A stretch of DNA of 64,000 nucleotides from Madurella fahalii. Taxonomy: Eukaryota; Ascomycota; Sordariomycetes; Sordariales. The stretch lies in the NCBI GenBank assembly GCA_029876055.1, contig CM056878.1, positions 1,798,001 to 1,862,000 on the forward strand, read 5' to 3'. Below, piece by piece: positions 10,624 through 20,702 of the stretch. The stretch's first letter is position 1. Every line of letters begins with the position of its first letter. The translations under genes and the position numbers were made by a program. The notes under the pieces were generated by a model, which searched no databases, had not been told where the DNA came from, and was given only the letters and a program-made list of their open reading frames with translations.

Positions 10624-11225
10624 AGGCGGGACAAGCCAAAATGGTCTTTCGTCATCAGCGCGGCTGATCAAATCTGGAAGCCGGGGGAAAAGCTTGTCAG
10701 TTGGAAATTGCAGTTTTGAAGAAAAAAAAAAAAGAAAGAAAAGAGAAAAAAAAACCCTAAGGCGCCAGCCACGTGTGGTGTCCCGCCTTGTCGTACGATA
10801 CTTACACTAGATAGCCCCCGTGCATTCCGGGGCTTCTGCAGAGCTCGAGATCGACAAACTGTGCCATGTAAGCAGAAGGCAACTACACCAACGCAGCCCC
10901 CTAGCCGCCGGCTTGCTCAGCCTCCATCGCTCGGCAATGTCTGCATTACTCCACGTTCCTTCTTCTGGGCATATTCCGCTGTTGCCGAGCCGAGATGCGA
11001 CGTAGAGCTCCCGTGGACCTGTCCGAGCCACTTCAACCTGTGCCGCCTTCCAACGGCTGGCGCATGCTAGAATGTACTCCGAAGAAAGGAGATTGTCTTT
11101 ACGGATTGCAGACAGCTGTCACTGGGACTCAAAGAAATTGGAGCATCATAACCGGGAATTTCTTCACATACACACAGCATCAGAAAATACATACATACCA
11201 AACCCCTTTTTCTGGCCCCCTTACC

Positions 11226-14200
11226 CTAAGCATAATCCAACTCCTCATTAACCCTCGTATTACAAAGACACCTGCATTCCGGGACGGGGCACTCGCGGTG
11301 CCGCGCAAACCACTGCCGCGCGTGGTCCAGGTGCAGGACGTGCCCGCAGGACACGCAAAAGGTCGGGAACCGCGCCGTCCGCCGGACCTCGGCGTCGCGC
11401 GACAGCTCGGGCCGGTCGCTCCGCGGCATGCCCACCACCTCGAGGCACACGACGCACCGCGGCAGGCGCTGTTTGCAGTTGGGGCAGCTGATGCCCGCCG
11501 CCACCATCTTCTCGGTGAAGGGGTTCGCCGACTGGTAGTGGTGCGCCCGCGCCTCGGCCCGGGGCATGAAGTTGGGCAGCCGCCCAGACGCGCTACCGCT
11601 ACTACCGCCGCCGCCACCACCACCACCACCACCACCGCTGCCGCCGCCGCGACGCCGGGATAGCTGTTGCTGTTGTAGCTGCTGCTGCTGCTGGGCCAGA
11701 GACTCGGTCTTGATCTCGACGTCGCAGTAGACGCATCGTAATCCGATCTGGCGGCTCGCCGGGCGCAAGGTGGGACGGCCTTGGTGCTTGCTGCGCTTGG
11801 TCGACTCGACGTCGAACTTGACGCGGAGGAAGAAGGCGCGGTGGCGCTGGAGGTAGGCCCGGTAGGCGCTGCGCATGGCCCCGGCGCGCACGTCGTCGAT
11901 GAAGCGGGGCGCGCAGATGGACAGGAGGAGGGTGGCGGTCTGGACGTCGCCAAACTTGTGCACGTAGCGCGCGAGTATGTCGACGAGCGCGTCGGTGATG
12001 CCCGTGAGGACGATGCCCTCCATGGCGCCGGCCGCGGTGGCTGCGGCGACCTCCCGTTCGAGCCAGGCCGTGAGGGCGTCGTCGTCAAAGTTGCGGACCG
12101 CGACGAAGCACCGGTCGCGGAGGGGTATGGAGCGCTGGTCGGCGATGACGGCCCAGTCGCCCGTCGCGATCATGGATGATATTGCGCGGAGGTAGGGGTC
12201 GGCTCTGGAGGCTACCTTCTCGTCGAAATCGAGCGTCTCCTTGGCCTCATTCCCGCTGGTCTTGCCGGTGAGCTGGAGGGCGAGGGAGACGAAGAGCAGC
12301 TCGGGATGTTCCGTGCTGGCCTTCTTGAGCACCTGGACGGCTCCTTTTGTGTCACCCCTGAACAGCGCATGAGCAGCGACCATGGTATACCAGGTCGAGC
12401 CCCTCTTCGCGCCTGCCCCTGACTGAGCTTCCTCGAATTCTGTCTCGTAAGAGCGCCCCCAGCTGCACATTTCGAGACACATTTCCCTGTGATGAGGTCG
12501 CTTTGTGTCCACTTCCCCGTCAAACCTTGGTATGCCGAGCTTTTTGTTTATCGCATTAAGGCAACGCTCCCATCCGATCTCGTCGGGGGGCGACGCGCCA
12601 TCCGACAGCCTCATGCGAGGTTTGCTTCCTATTAGACGTAAGAGAGGTACTTATCCAAGAAGTACGAGGTCGACCCACCGAGGTTATTAGTCCATATGGT
12701 GTGTACGCCCATGTAACCTAGGTCTAATGGATGCGACATCATGCCGCCGTCTATCGCTGCTTCCTCCGCGCCTATTTCCAGCACAGTAAGCAGCCCGGAC
12801 ACATCATGGGGTACTAACGGCCAAACTCACCAGCGACCCAGGCCCAAACATCCTGAAGCCAGGGATCGTCTGCGACAATCTGTTGGTTCTTGGCATAATC
12901 GAAACGGTAGCCCTCCTTGGCACGGAGGAGCATGGTGTGATCCAGCACAAACCGGGCTTTGGACGAGACGGCCGCCATGTCTCTAGCATCAGTGAGTAGT
13001 TTCTCGTGGCGCTCCAGCTGGGATGAGAGCTCCGCGTCCGGCTGAGTTTGTTCGCTTTTGGAGGCCAGTCTCAGTGCCTTCAGCTTGTCTGCGACCGAAG
13101 ATGCTTGCTCAAAAGCTGCTGGAAGATGGCCAGCCTCAGGCTTCGCTACAACCATGCGCTCTTCCGCAGAGGAGCTGGTTAGGGCCTGCTCCACCAACGC
13201 CTTTACGTCGGCCTTGTCTGGCCCGAACAGCGCTATGTCAGACAGAGCCTGCTCTGTCAATAGGGGTCCAAAGATGTTCTGAGACTGCGGTGGCTCGAAT
13301 TCCATCACCTCTTGGTAAGGAGGCTCTTCCGCCGGCTTGTCAGCATCTGCTTTTGGGGCGACGCCGTTCGGCATGCCCTCGAGTCCGCGGTGCGGTGGCT
13401 GCCAGGGTATCAGCTTGAAGGGGTACTCCGAGGTGAATGACGGCTTCTCCAAGACGTCAAAGGCACCACTAGCCCGGAGAACCAGCACCCGGGGCTGAAG
13501 AACAGGCGAGCTCATGGTAATCCAATCAAAAGAGACTATCTTGTCGTTCTTGCGACTGGGCTCAGCATAGAGGGGGTCCATCTCGTATGACCGTCGGACT
13601 TCCAGCAGCTCTGGGCTGCCTTCAACCCGGACGTCTGCGTCCACATGCTCGTGTCTGGTGGACAAGATCCTGAGCTGACCGGTCCGGGAGAGTACAGCAA
13701 GCATGCCGGAATGGTCACGGCAGAAGCGGAGAGACCGGATGAAGGAGCTTTTAGAGTCCATCGATGCGGGGTCTGTCTCGGCGTCCACGGCGCGGTCAAG
13801 GCGCAAGGCACCGCCCCACGGCAGGTTATCCTGCTCGAGAGCCTCAGCATAGGACGGATTCACGTCATGGCGGCTAATGGCGCGACGGTCCCAGACCATG
13901 ACGCCAGGCTGGTCCAGGGCAGAAGAAGCAAAGTAATTCTGGTCCGCATAGTCGATGGCAAGGTTGTTGCAGCACTTGGTGTGGAACTGGGCAACCGGGC
14001 CATGGCTCTGGTCTGGACTACAGTCAGCTATCTTTCGTGGACGTAATTGGGTCCCCAGCTACCTCTCAAATCATGTATTCGAAGACCATGCCCCTTGATT
14101 CCCGCGACCAGCACGCTTGGGTTGTCCTCAAAGAATCTGACGCTGGTCACAGAGACACTGGGCTCGAGCCTATCAACCGGGTCCGAAGGGAGCTCAATAT

Positions 14201-14642
14201 CGGCCGGGAACCCGGGGATTGTGGTGTCTATGGAAGAGAGCCGGCTGACGTCCCAGATGTAGAGGCAGTTGTCGCTCCTGACCCTATCGAGGGCGACAGC
14301 AAGCTTGCCGGTCGTGTTGAATGCCACTGCTTGGCAGGTGCGCGACATCTTCAGTCCAAGTTCCAAGTACGCGTTGGAGTTGTCGTCGACGCGCAACAAG
14401 TTGACCACACCGGTTGACGTGCCCACGGCGACCAGGCCAGGTACCGAGGGTGACCAGTCGTATGTGGTGAGTGGTGGGAGGTCATCGTGCTTTGCGAGCT
14501 TCCTGTACTCAAATTGACCCCGCTGTGCACGCCCCGTCGGCTCGTACACCTGCACAACGCGATGCTGCAGGTTAATGTGAATGAAAGAATCATGAGCGGC
14601 ATTGGGCGACCACTTGATGAGGCCGGAATCGGGGCGGTCCAT
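11226..14642 (-). CDS. SEA4: SEA complex / GATOR2 subunit Sea4 (Mio/MIOS-like)
   Basis: Four exons, 14642-14063, 14012-12831, 12771-12679 and 12628-11226, give 1085 residues; introns are 50, 59 and 50 nt and the frame is maintained throughout. The N-terminus is a WD40 propeller starting at MDRPDSGLIKWSPN, with repeats such as CLYIWDVS and GVMVWDRR. The middle is helical (WLQDVWAWVAG, GWERCLNAINKKLG). The C-terminus holds a zinc-binding RING/ribbon-like domain: CVYC near residue 915, then CPNC, CVVC, CVSCGH and a final CPVPECRCLC. This is the architecture of Sea4/Mios, a SEACAT/GATOR2 subunit that relays amino-acid status to TORC1 at the vacuole or lysosome. A poly-Gln and poly-Gly/Ser insertion (plus-strand 11580-11700) separates the first CxxC from the rest of the zinc domain. 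It is divergent from EFG1. Confidence 0.9.
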
Positions 14643-15078
14643 CGTGGCTAGAGGGCAGAGCAGCTTAGGTCAAGGATGAGAGCTGGGGGGGGGAGGCAAA
14701 TGAATACAATTGTCCCTCAAGTCGGATCAATTCGAATCTCTCAACCTCTAAAGTTGTCACATCCAGCTACACCGGGGTTCCATGCACCCGTTGGATTGAG
14801 TATAACAAATGAGGAAGCACAACCATATCCCGAAGCTACAAGTTGCGGAGTGGTTCTAAGTGACTTGCGAGGAAATCTTGAGGCACTGGTAATTGGTAAC
14901 CCTAACCCTTATCGCCGGGTCGCGGCAGGCAAACGGAGGGCAGCTCGATGCCCCAAAATTTCTAGCGGTTTTCTATTCCTTTTGCGACAGTCGACTCCCC
15001 GAAAACAACAACTGTCAGGGTTTACTCTGTAGCAACCGGGACCAGTCTAGGCTCAGCTTGTGTGTACCATCAGAAGAT
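14643..15078. promoter_or_regulatory. Bidirectional promoter SEA4/EFG1 with telomere-like box
   Basis: 436 bp separate the two divergent ATGs. The stretch AACCCTAACCCTTA at 14898-14911 contains tandem CCCTAA telomere-type units, 168-181 bp before the EFG1 ATG. Telobox motifs of this type are bound by Tbf1/TRF-like factors and are linked to ribosomal-protein, snoRNA and ribosome-biogenesis promoters in several fungi. The assignment here rests on motif and context only. Confidence 0.55.
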
Positions 15079-15979
15079 ATGGGCAAGAAGAGACCGCACC
15101 CAGGAGCCGAGTCTTTGGGCAACGATTTCGAGGGTGTCGCGAGAAAGCGACACAGGACCAACCGCGGACTCAAAGCGAGACCAAAGAAACCCGTGGACGA
15201 CAGCCTCAATGGGATCAAGAAGCGTGCTAGGGCAATCGAAAGGCTGCTTGCTCGCGACAACCTAAAAATCCCGGCAAATAAGCAAAATGAGCTCGAACGG
15301 GAGTTGGCGGCGCACAGAGAGCGCATCGCCGAGGCTCAGACAAAGAAAGAGAGGAGCAAGATGATACAAAAGTATCACATGGTCAGGTTTTTTGGTATGT
15401 CATCACGCATCCGCACTGGGGCGCTGCTGTCATATCTAACACCTTCGGGCAGAAAGGAAGAAGGCGATGAGGCTGGAGAAGCAGCTCGAGAAGAAGCTGG
15501 CGCAAACCACGGATCCAGATGAGGCCGCACAACTTAAGGCTGACCTCCACGTCGCTCAGGTCGACATTGACTACGCCAGATATTTTCCCTTCATGGAGCC
15601 CTACATTAGCTTATATGCGAAAGCAGCCTCGGGAGAACGTGACGGGGAAGGCACGGCAGCACACTACCTGCGTTCTCCAAGGCCACCGATGTGGGCTGTC
15701 ATCGAGAAGATTCGCGAGGAGGGCGATGCTGCGCTGGAGAAGCTGCAGAATAGACAGGCACAGGACGGCTCAAGTTCAACGGCGTCTCGGCAGCCGCAAG
15801 AAGGCGATGCCACCGCCAAGCGTCTCTCCTCTACCAAGGGGACAAAGAATGGAGTTCCACCCCAAAGCATAAGAAAACCACAATTAGGATCGGTCAAAGT
15901 GGACGAAGCGGCCGGCCATGCAGGCGACGATGACGAGTGCAGCGATAGCGATGGCGGTGGATTCTTTGAAGAGGACTAG
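15079..15979 (+). CDS. EFG1: rRNA-processing protein EFG1
   Basis: Two exons, 15079-15394 and 15453-15979, give 280 residues; the 58-nt intron has GTATGT and a GGGCAG acceptor and joins as FFERKKAMRLEKQ. The protein starts MGKKRPHPG, has a basic nuclear/nucleolar N-terminus (RKRHRTNRGLKARPKKP), then a long charged coiled coil (GIKKRARAIERLL, RKKAMRLEKQLEKKLAQ) and the typical DYARYFPFMEPYISLY segment. It ends in an acidic tail (DDDECSDSDGGGFFEED). EFG1 is a nucleolar protein needed for early pre-18S rRNA processing. It shares a bidirectional promoter with SEA4. Confidence 0.92.
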
Positions 15980-16440
15980 ATATGCTTATCTACATTGCGA
16001 AGCGAATAACTACTGACTGTCATTGCAGCCAGCCTACCTAAGGTAGATAATGATACCCACAACATGGACAGTACCGGTCAACGGTATCAAGTGCGTGCAA
16101 TGTCTCAGTTTCGGGGTTTGGAGCGCACTGCGTAGAGGCGCGAGCATGACCAATGGTAGTTGCCCGTTACTGGACAGTCGCTCTCATCCGAGTTCAGGCA
16201 GCTATCCAGCCCGCAGTGAGGCCTACGGCATGATAGCAACATCCAACTCGGCCCGCCGAATGCCTCCATGAGAGCCAACCAGACATTTTGTCGTATTCTC
16301 TGTGCCTCTGTGTCTCTTCGAATCATGCATGGCCCTGGTTCTTTTTACGACATATAATCCAAGATTGGGCTTGCCCGTCTAGTACATTAATCAATCACCC
16401 CTCCCCCACTCCGCCAGCCTTATCTCCCGTTGCCCTCGCC
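15980..16440. other. Intergenic spacer
   Basis: EFG1 3' region and promoter of the next same-strand gene. It contains no supported gene. The open frame of the next gene runs upstream to 16288, but its extra N-terminus is not protein-like and the ATG at 16441 is preferred. Confidence 0.5.
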
Positions 16441-17727
16441 ATGTCGCGACTCGGCAAACGCAAGCGGCTTTCAACATCCACCATCTCTGCCCCAACCCCA
16501 AGGATCAAGAAGAGAAAGATATATGCTACCAGCGACCGCGCCCTAATCATGACGGCCAACAACAGCACCAATAATAGCAACGGCAGCGCTGGGGGATCCT
16601 TGCTCGAGGACCCTATCGACTATACCGACCTCAAGGTCTGGATCCACCAGCAGGAGACAAACCCGAAACCGATCTCATCTCTCCAGCGAAGAGCCCTCTC
16701 AGATCTCATCCTCTCGTTGCGATCGGAAGAGCCCGAGCTCGGCGATCGGGACTGGATTAGTTTACTCCAACGTGCGTGTCACATCAGTCTCTCCTCTCAT
16801 ACATGCAACTTACACCTTTTACCAGAATATGTCAACCTGCGCAAGCCAAAAGGCGCCTCAGCAGGATACCGCGTGGAAGACGCCCCAAAAGATAAATGGT
16901 CCTGCTTGTGTACCTTCAAACCCCTCGAGGACATCGACACGATGACATTCCCTAACGAGGACTTCGGCTTTGTCCACGTCGGTAACACCCTTGACATGCC
17001 AGTCTTCGCCCGCAAAAAGGACGCCAAAAAGTACGCAGCGAAGTGCTGCGTAGAATGGTGCGTTCTATTCCACCGTCGAAGACTATTAGAAAAGAAAAGA
17101 AAAAAAAAAAAAACTCCCCCAATTAAACCAGCTAACACGATCTCAACCAGGCTCGTGGCAAGAGACTATATGCATTTGGATGGGGAAAAGGCCGTCTTCC
17201 CAATCTTCAAGAACATACGAAAATCAGCAGCAGCACAACCATCAGCTCCTCCTCCTCCTCCTCCTCCTCCTCCTCCCACCTCAAAAACCAACGGCACCGC
17301 CACCCCATCGCAACAGGCGGGCGGCGGCAAAATGCCCAAACCAGCTCACGACCACGCCGCCGCCACCACCACCAGCAACCGTGCAGCCGCGGACGTGTAC
17401 GACGACGACATCCCCGCCACGCAGCGCGTCAACGAGATGTGCCGCCGCCTGCGGATCGTCGCGCCGCAGTACAAGATCACGGCCAGCGACAAGCAGAACT
17501 GCTTCAGGGGCTACCCAGACTTCGGCAACGACAGCGTCATGATGCCTGAGGGGTTGGGGAAGGTCGATGGAATTTACGGCAAGGAGGCAACGAGGGGGAT
17601 GATTGCGGAGCATGTGTTGGCGTGGTTGCTGGAGGAGGAGAAGAGGAGGAAGAACGACGAGGACGAGGTTCTGCCGGTTGTGAACGGCGAGGGTGAGGGG
17701 GCGGCGCTCGATGCGGGAGGTGACTGA
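16441..17727 (+). CDS. Protein with two dsRNA-binding-like domains
   Basis: Likely exons 16441-16771, 16826-17057 and 17151-17727, giving 379 residues from MSRLGKRKRLSTST. Intron 1 (54 nt, GTGCGT, CTTAC branch, CCAG) and intron 2 (93 nt, GTGCGT, CTAAC branch, CCAG) are both multiples of three without stops, so the unspliced frame is also open. A basic N-terminal nuclear signal (KRKR, RIKKRKI) precedes a first dsRBD-like domain around residues 115-200 (FGFVHVGNTLDMPVFARKK, then DAKKYAAKCCVEWLV) and a second around 278-350 (VNEMCRRLRIVAPQYKI, then YGKEATRGMIAEHVLAWLL). A poly-Pro linker encoded by a CCT microsatellite at 17227-17278 separates them. The fold assignment comes from the strand-then-KKDAK-helix pattern. 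The function is unknown, presumably nuclear RNA binding. Confidence 0.75.
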   Translation: MSRLGKRKRLSTSTISAPTPRIKKRKIYATSDRALIMTANNSTNNSNGSAGGSLLEDPIDYTDLKVWIHQQETNPKPISSLQRRALSDLILSLRSEEPELGDRDWISLLQRACHISLSSHTCNLHLLPEYVNLRKPKGASAGYRVEDAPKDKWSCLCTFKPLEDIDTMTFPNEDFGFVHVGNTLDMPVFARKKDAKKYAAKCCVEWCVLFHRRRLLEKKRKKKKTPPIKPANTISTRLVARDYMHLDGEKAVFPIFKNIRKSAAAQPSAPPPPPPPPPPTSKTNGTATPSQQAGGGKMPKPAHDHAAATTTSNRAAADVYDDDIPATQRVNEMCRRLRIVAPQYKITASDKQNCFRGYPDFGNDSVMMPEGLGKVDGIYGKEATRGMIAEHVLAWLLEEEKRRKNDEDEVLPVVNGEGEGAALDAGGD

Positions 17728-18053
17728 TTGATGTGGTTTTTGGTGATGAGTGCAGAGTGAGGTTACAGGTCTGCTGCGCGTGCTTTGGATGTGGGAAGTT
17801 TGCTACGGTATGGGGCGTGGTGGCGCGGTGGTGAAATACATTATAGGAAAAGTAGATCTGACGCTGGGATATAGGTAGGATACACATTTGAGAGTTATGC
17901 TTATTTATTTTTATATATATCAATTCGAGGGAGGAAGATCATGAATTTGTATAGGTGACGAGGACGTCCACACAAAGATAGCGCAGCGAGCTGGCGATCA
18001 CGCGAGCCAAGATGTTTTGACACCCTCCTCTCCATTCACGGAGATAAGGTATC
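17728..18053. other. Convergent intergenic region
   Basis: 3' ends of the dsRBD-like gene (+) and TPT1 (-). AT-rich around 17895-17925. Nothing else seen. Confidence 0.5.
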
Positions 18054-19206
18054 TCACCTCCCCCGTCCTCCTCTCCCCCCTCTGCCGCCTCTGCCGCCTC
18101 TGCCACCTCGGTTCCCCTTATTCTTCCCCTGTGGTGTGCGTATCTTTAGCCCCTGCGGCAGATCTGCCACCTTCTCTCCATCCTTCCAGAGGACACCAAC
18201 GTTCTGCATCCGTCCTACCACCTCCTTGAAGTACTTTGCCGACACCATGCCCTCGGCATCCCCCTCGGTTAGCACCACTCCGTTGTCGCTCATCCACCAC
18301 TTCATGCCGTCCTTGATGCTCGCGACGACATCGACATAGATCAGGACCTCGGCGTCCCTGCGCACGCCACTGATAACTCCGGCCTGGTCCTCGGGCAGGC
18401 CAATGCTGCAATGTACGTGGTTCCGGCCCATGGGCTTCAGCCCCCCGCTGGCGACGATGGCGGGCCAGAAGGCGAAATAGGTCCCGTGCACGACCGTCTC
18501 GGGGACGGGGACGCTGCCGTCGGGGAGCGCGCCGCCGTCCTCCGAGGGTATAGCGATGGGCTTGAGCAGCCCCTCGCTGTCCAGCTTGATGCTGTGGCCT
18601 TGGTTGGCACGGATCAGCCAATGGGATGGGTCGGTCGAGGACTCGTCCAGGTCCGGGTTGGTGGCCGGGTTGGGCTTGATGGCGAAGCGCTGCTTGTCGC
18701 TGTCGCGGACGGCCGCTGCAATCTCGTCGAAGGAGGGGGCTAGGGAGCGGATCGGGCCCCATTGCAGCTGGCGTGTGCGTGTCAGTCGTTTGTCTGTTGT
18801 ACCGGGTGGGGTGGTGGTTTGGGGTGTGTCGTTGTCGTCGTCTCCCTCATCCCATCCATTTTAAACCAACTATCAACCACCATCACGCATCCCCGTCAAA
18901 CCAACAACGAGCAGCTCGGAACAAGATAGAATAATAACGAAACGGGAAAGGGGAGAAATAAGAACTCACCACCTTGTCCAGCGGCGCAAATCCCTCCCGA
19001 TCAAGTTCAATCCCTGCGTTCCCCGCCTGATGCCTGAGCAGCCTCGAGAGCGCCTTGGACAAATCCACGTTGCGGCGACTCCTTCCCGCCGCTCCTCCCC
19101 TCCCTCCCCTTCGGCCGCCTCCTTTATTACCCTGCCGGAACGATGATGAAGGTATAGCCATATCCTCTCGGCGATCCGGATCTGCGAGTAGGTCACTGCT
19201 GTCCAT
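18054..19206 (-). CDS. TPT1: tRNA 2'-phosphotransferase TPT1
   Basis: Two exons, 19206-18970 and 18767-18054, give 316 residues; the intron (202 nt, GTGAGT to CCAG) joins LDKV to LQWGPIRSL in phase 0. TPT1 transfers the 2'-phosphate left at the tRNA splice junction to NAD+, the last step of fungal tRNA splicing. Family motifs seen: SKALSRLLRH, the NAD/RNA-binding RANQGHS, VVHGTYFAFW and GGLKPMGRNHVHCS. The protein is longer than the ~230-residue yeast enzyme because both ends are Arg/Gly-rich: an N-terminal GGGRRGGRGG block before the catalytic domain and a C-terminal RGG repeat tail (plus-strand 18057-18120). A donor-like GGTGAGA overlaps the stop codon, so a further 3' exon cannot be excluded. 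Confidence 0.93.
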
Positions 19207-20702
19207 GGCTTACTTGTCGATGTCTTCTTGATCGGTTGCTGCGGTTGGGGATAGTGCCGGTCGTGGATCTAGTTCTGCTGTTGCCAGACAAAGTTGAAAA
19301 ATGAGAATGGGAATAAAAATGAGAATTCAGGGAAGACGATGGTGAGAAACCGGGTGCCTGTGCTTGCTCTGATGCCGGTGCGATGTGCAGAATGAAAGAG
19401 CGAATATAAAGAGTACTCACTTTTGATAGCTTTCGCGGCCTGAGCCTTATGCGGCGGGTTGGTCTGGAGAGTTGGTGGCGGTTGATGAGTGATGAAAGTT
19501 ATAGCAGGCTATTCTTCGGTTCAAACATTAACTAAACGGGTCCAGACAACCACGAGGGACACCAATGCAACTTCTGCTCCAGATGTAGTGCTAGTAAAAG
19601 GTTAAAGCTAATGGAGAGCAATGTCAACACTTTTCGGCTTTATTAAAGGATTCTAAGCCCAGCCCAAGCAGCCGACTCAGCTCATTCGGTCTCGGCGTGA
19701 GTCATCCAGGACACGGTTCAAAGAGCTAGCCACACTGCGCTGTCATGGAACGAAGCAACTGACATACCCAGGAGAAGCCATCTGTCGCGGCCAAAAAAAA
19801 AAAAACAAGTGATACATTCAACACCTCAAACAGCTATCTACAGGCCCCTGTACCCCACACCGTCTGCCCAAGACTCGTCTCCTCCAGCTCCCATCTCCAC
19901 CCACCTCCAGGGTATATATACCATCCAATCCTGCAGAGCCCAACTGACCAACTCGCCGCCAACACCGGAAGAGCCTCAACCCAGAGCGACAGGCCCGGGA
20001 CGGGGACACGCCATGGTAGACAGACATACGCAAGGCATAGTGCCCGTATACCAAGATAAGACCCCGAGATCCATTGCAGAAACCAAACAACCAAAGCAAT
20101 CATACCCACAAGAAGCGCAACAAAACCATTGCATTACACATATCACATCCACCTCACCGGTTTCCAGCCCCCAAAACAGACGCCGACACCAAAGTTCCCT
20201 TTCCTTTCCATTTTCCACCTCTTCTCCTTACCCCTCGTTGCCCAAAGCGTGCGTCTCGTCTGTCCGTCTGTGTGCCGGTGCCATAGGCGCCTGTAGGTCG
20301 TTCACCCGGGGTAAACCAATACGCCACATTAGGTAGTCGACCAACCAACCAACGCAACCCACCCACCAACCCCGGGATAGAAAATATAAATAATATATCC
20401 CGCGAACGACATTGGTTTTCCCAAAACGACAAGCCATGATGATAAGGTCGATGATGTTGATGACGATGTCGAGTGAAAAGTCGTCAAATGCCTCCTTTTC
20501 CCCTCATCCCCCACCCCCAAAGAATGCCAGAAAGATGCCAAAATCAGCAGAAATCTGCCAACTCCACAACGACCAACAACATTTCAAAAACACAAGCCAA
20601 AATAAAAACGCCCCGGGCATGATGATATCTGTGTATCTCAATGTTGGTACATTCGTGAAAAAAAAAAACATGGATTGTCAGTCATAAAGGGGCATCACGG
20701 GG
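19207..20702. other. Intergenic, TPT1 upstream and unknown gene 3' region
   Basis: 1.5 kb between two minus-strand genes. No supported gene. GTGAGT-like donors near 19420-19428 (minus strand) would allow a 5'-leader intron of TPT1. An A-run at 19793-19805 and Pro/Ser-coding pyrimidine-rich DNA are present without recognisable coding signals. Confidence 0.45.

Larger units (their letters stand above)
8558..11225. other. Long noncoding region: pacC promoter/leader and SEA4 3' region
   Basis: 2.7 kb between the pacC start and the SEA4 stop, both on the minus strand. No open frame here has an ATG start with a recognisable domain. The region contains the PacC-site array (8776-10623), a run of 24 A at 10208-10231, and A-rich tracts at 9656-9669 and 10722-10753. 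The left and central parts are best read as promoter and long 5' leader of pacC. Confidence 0.7.
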
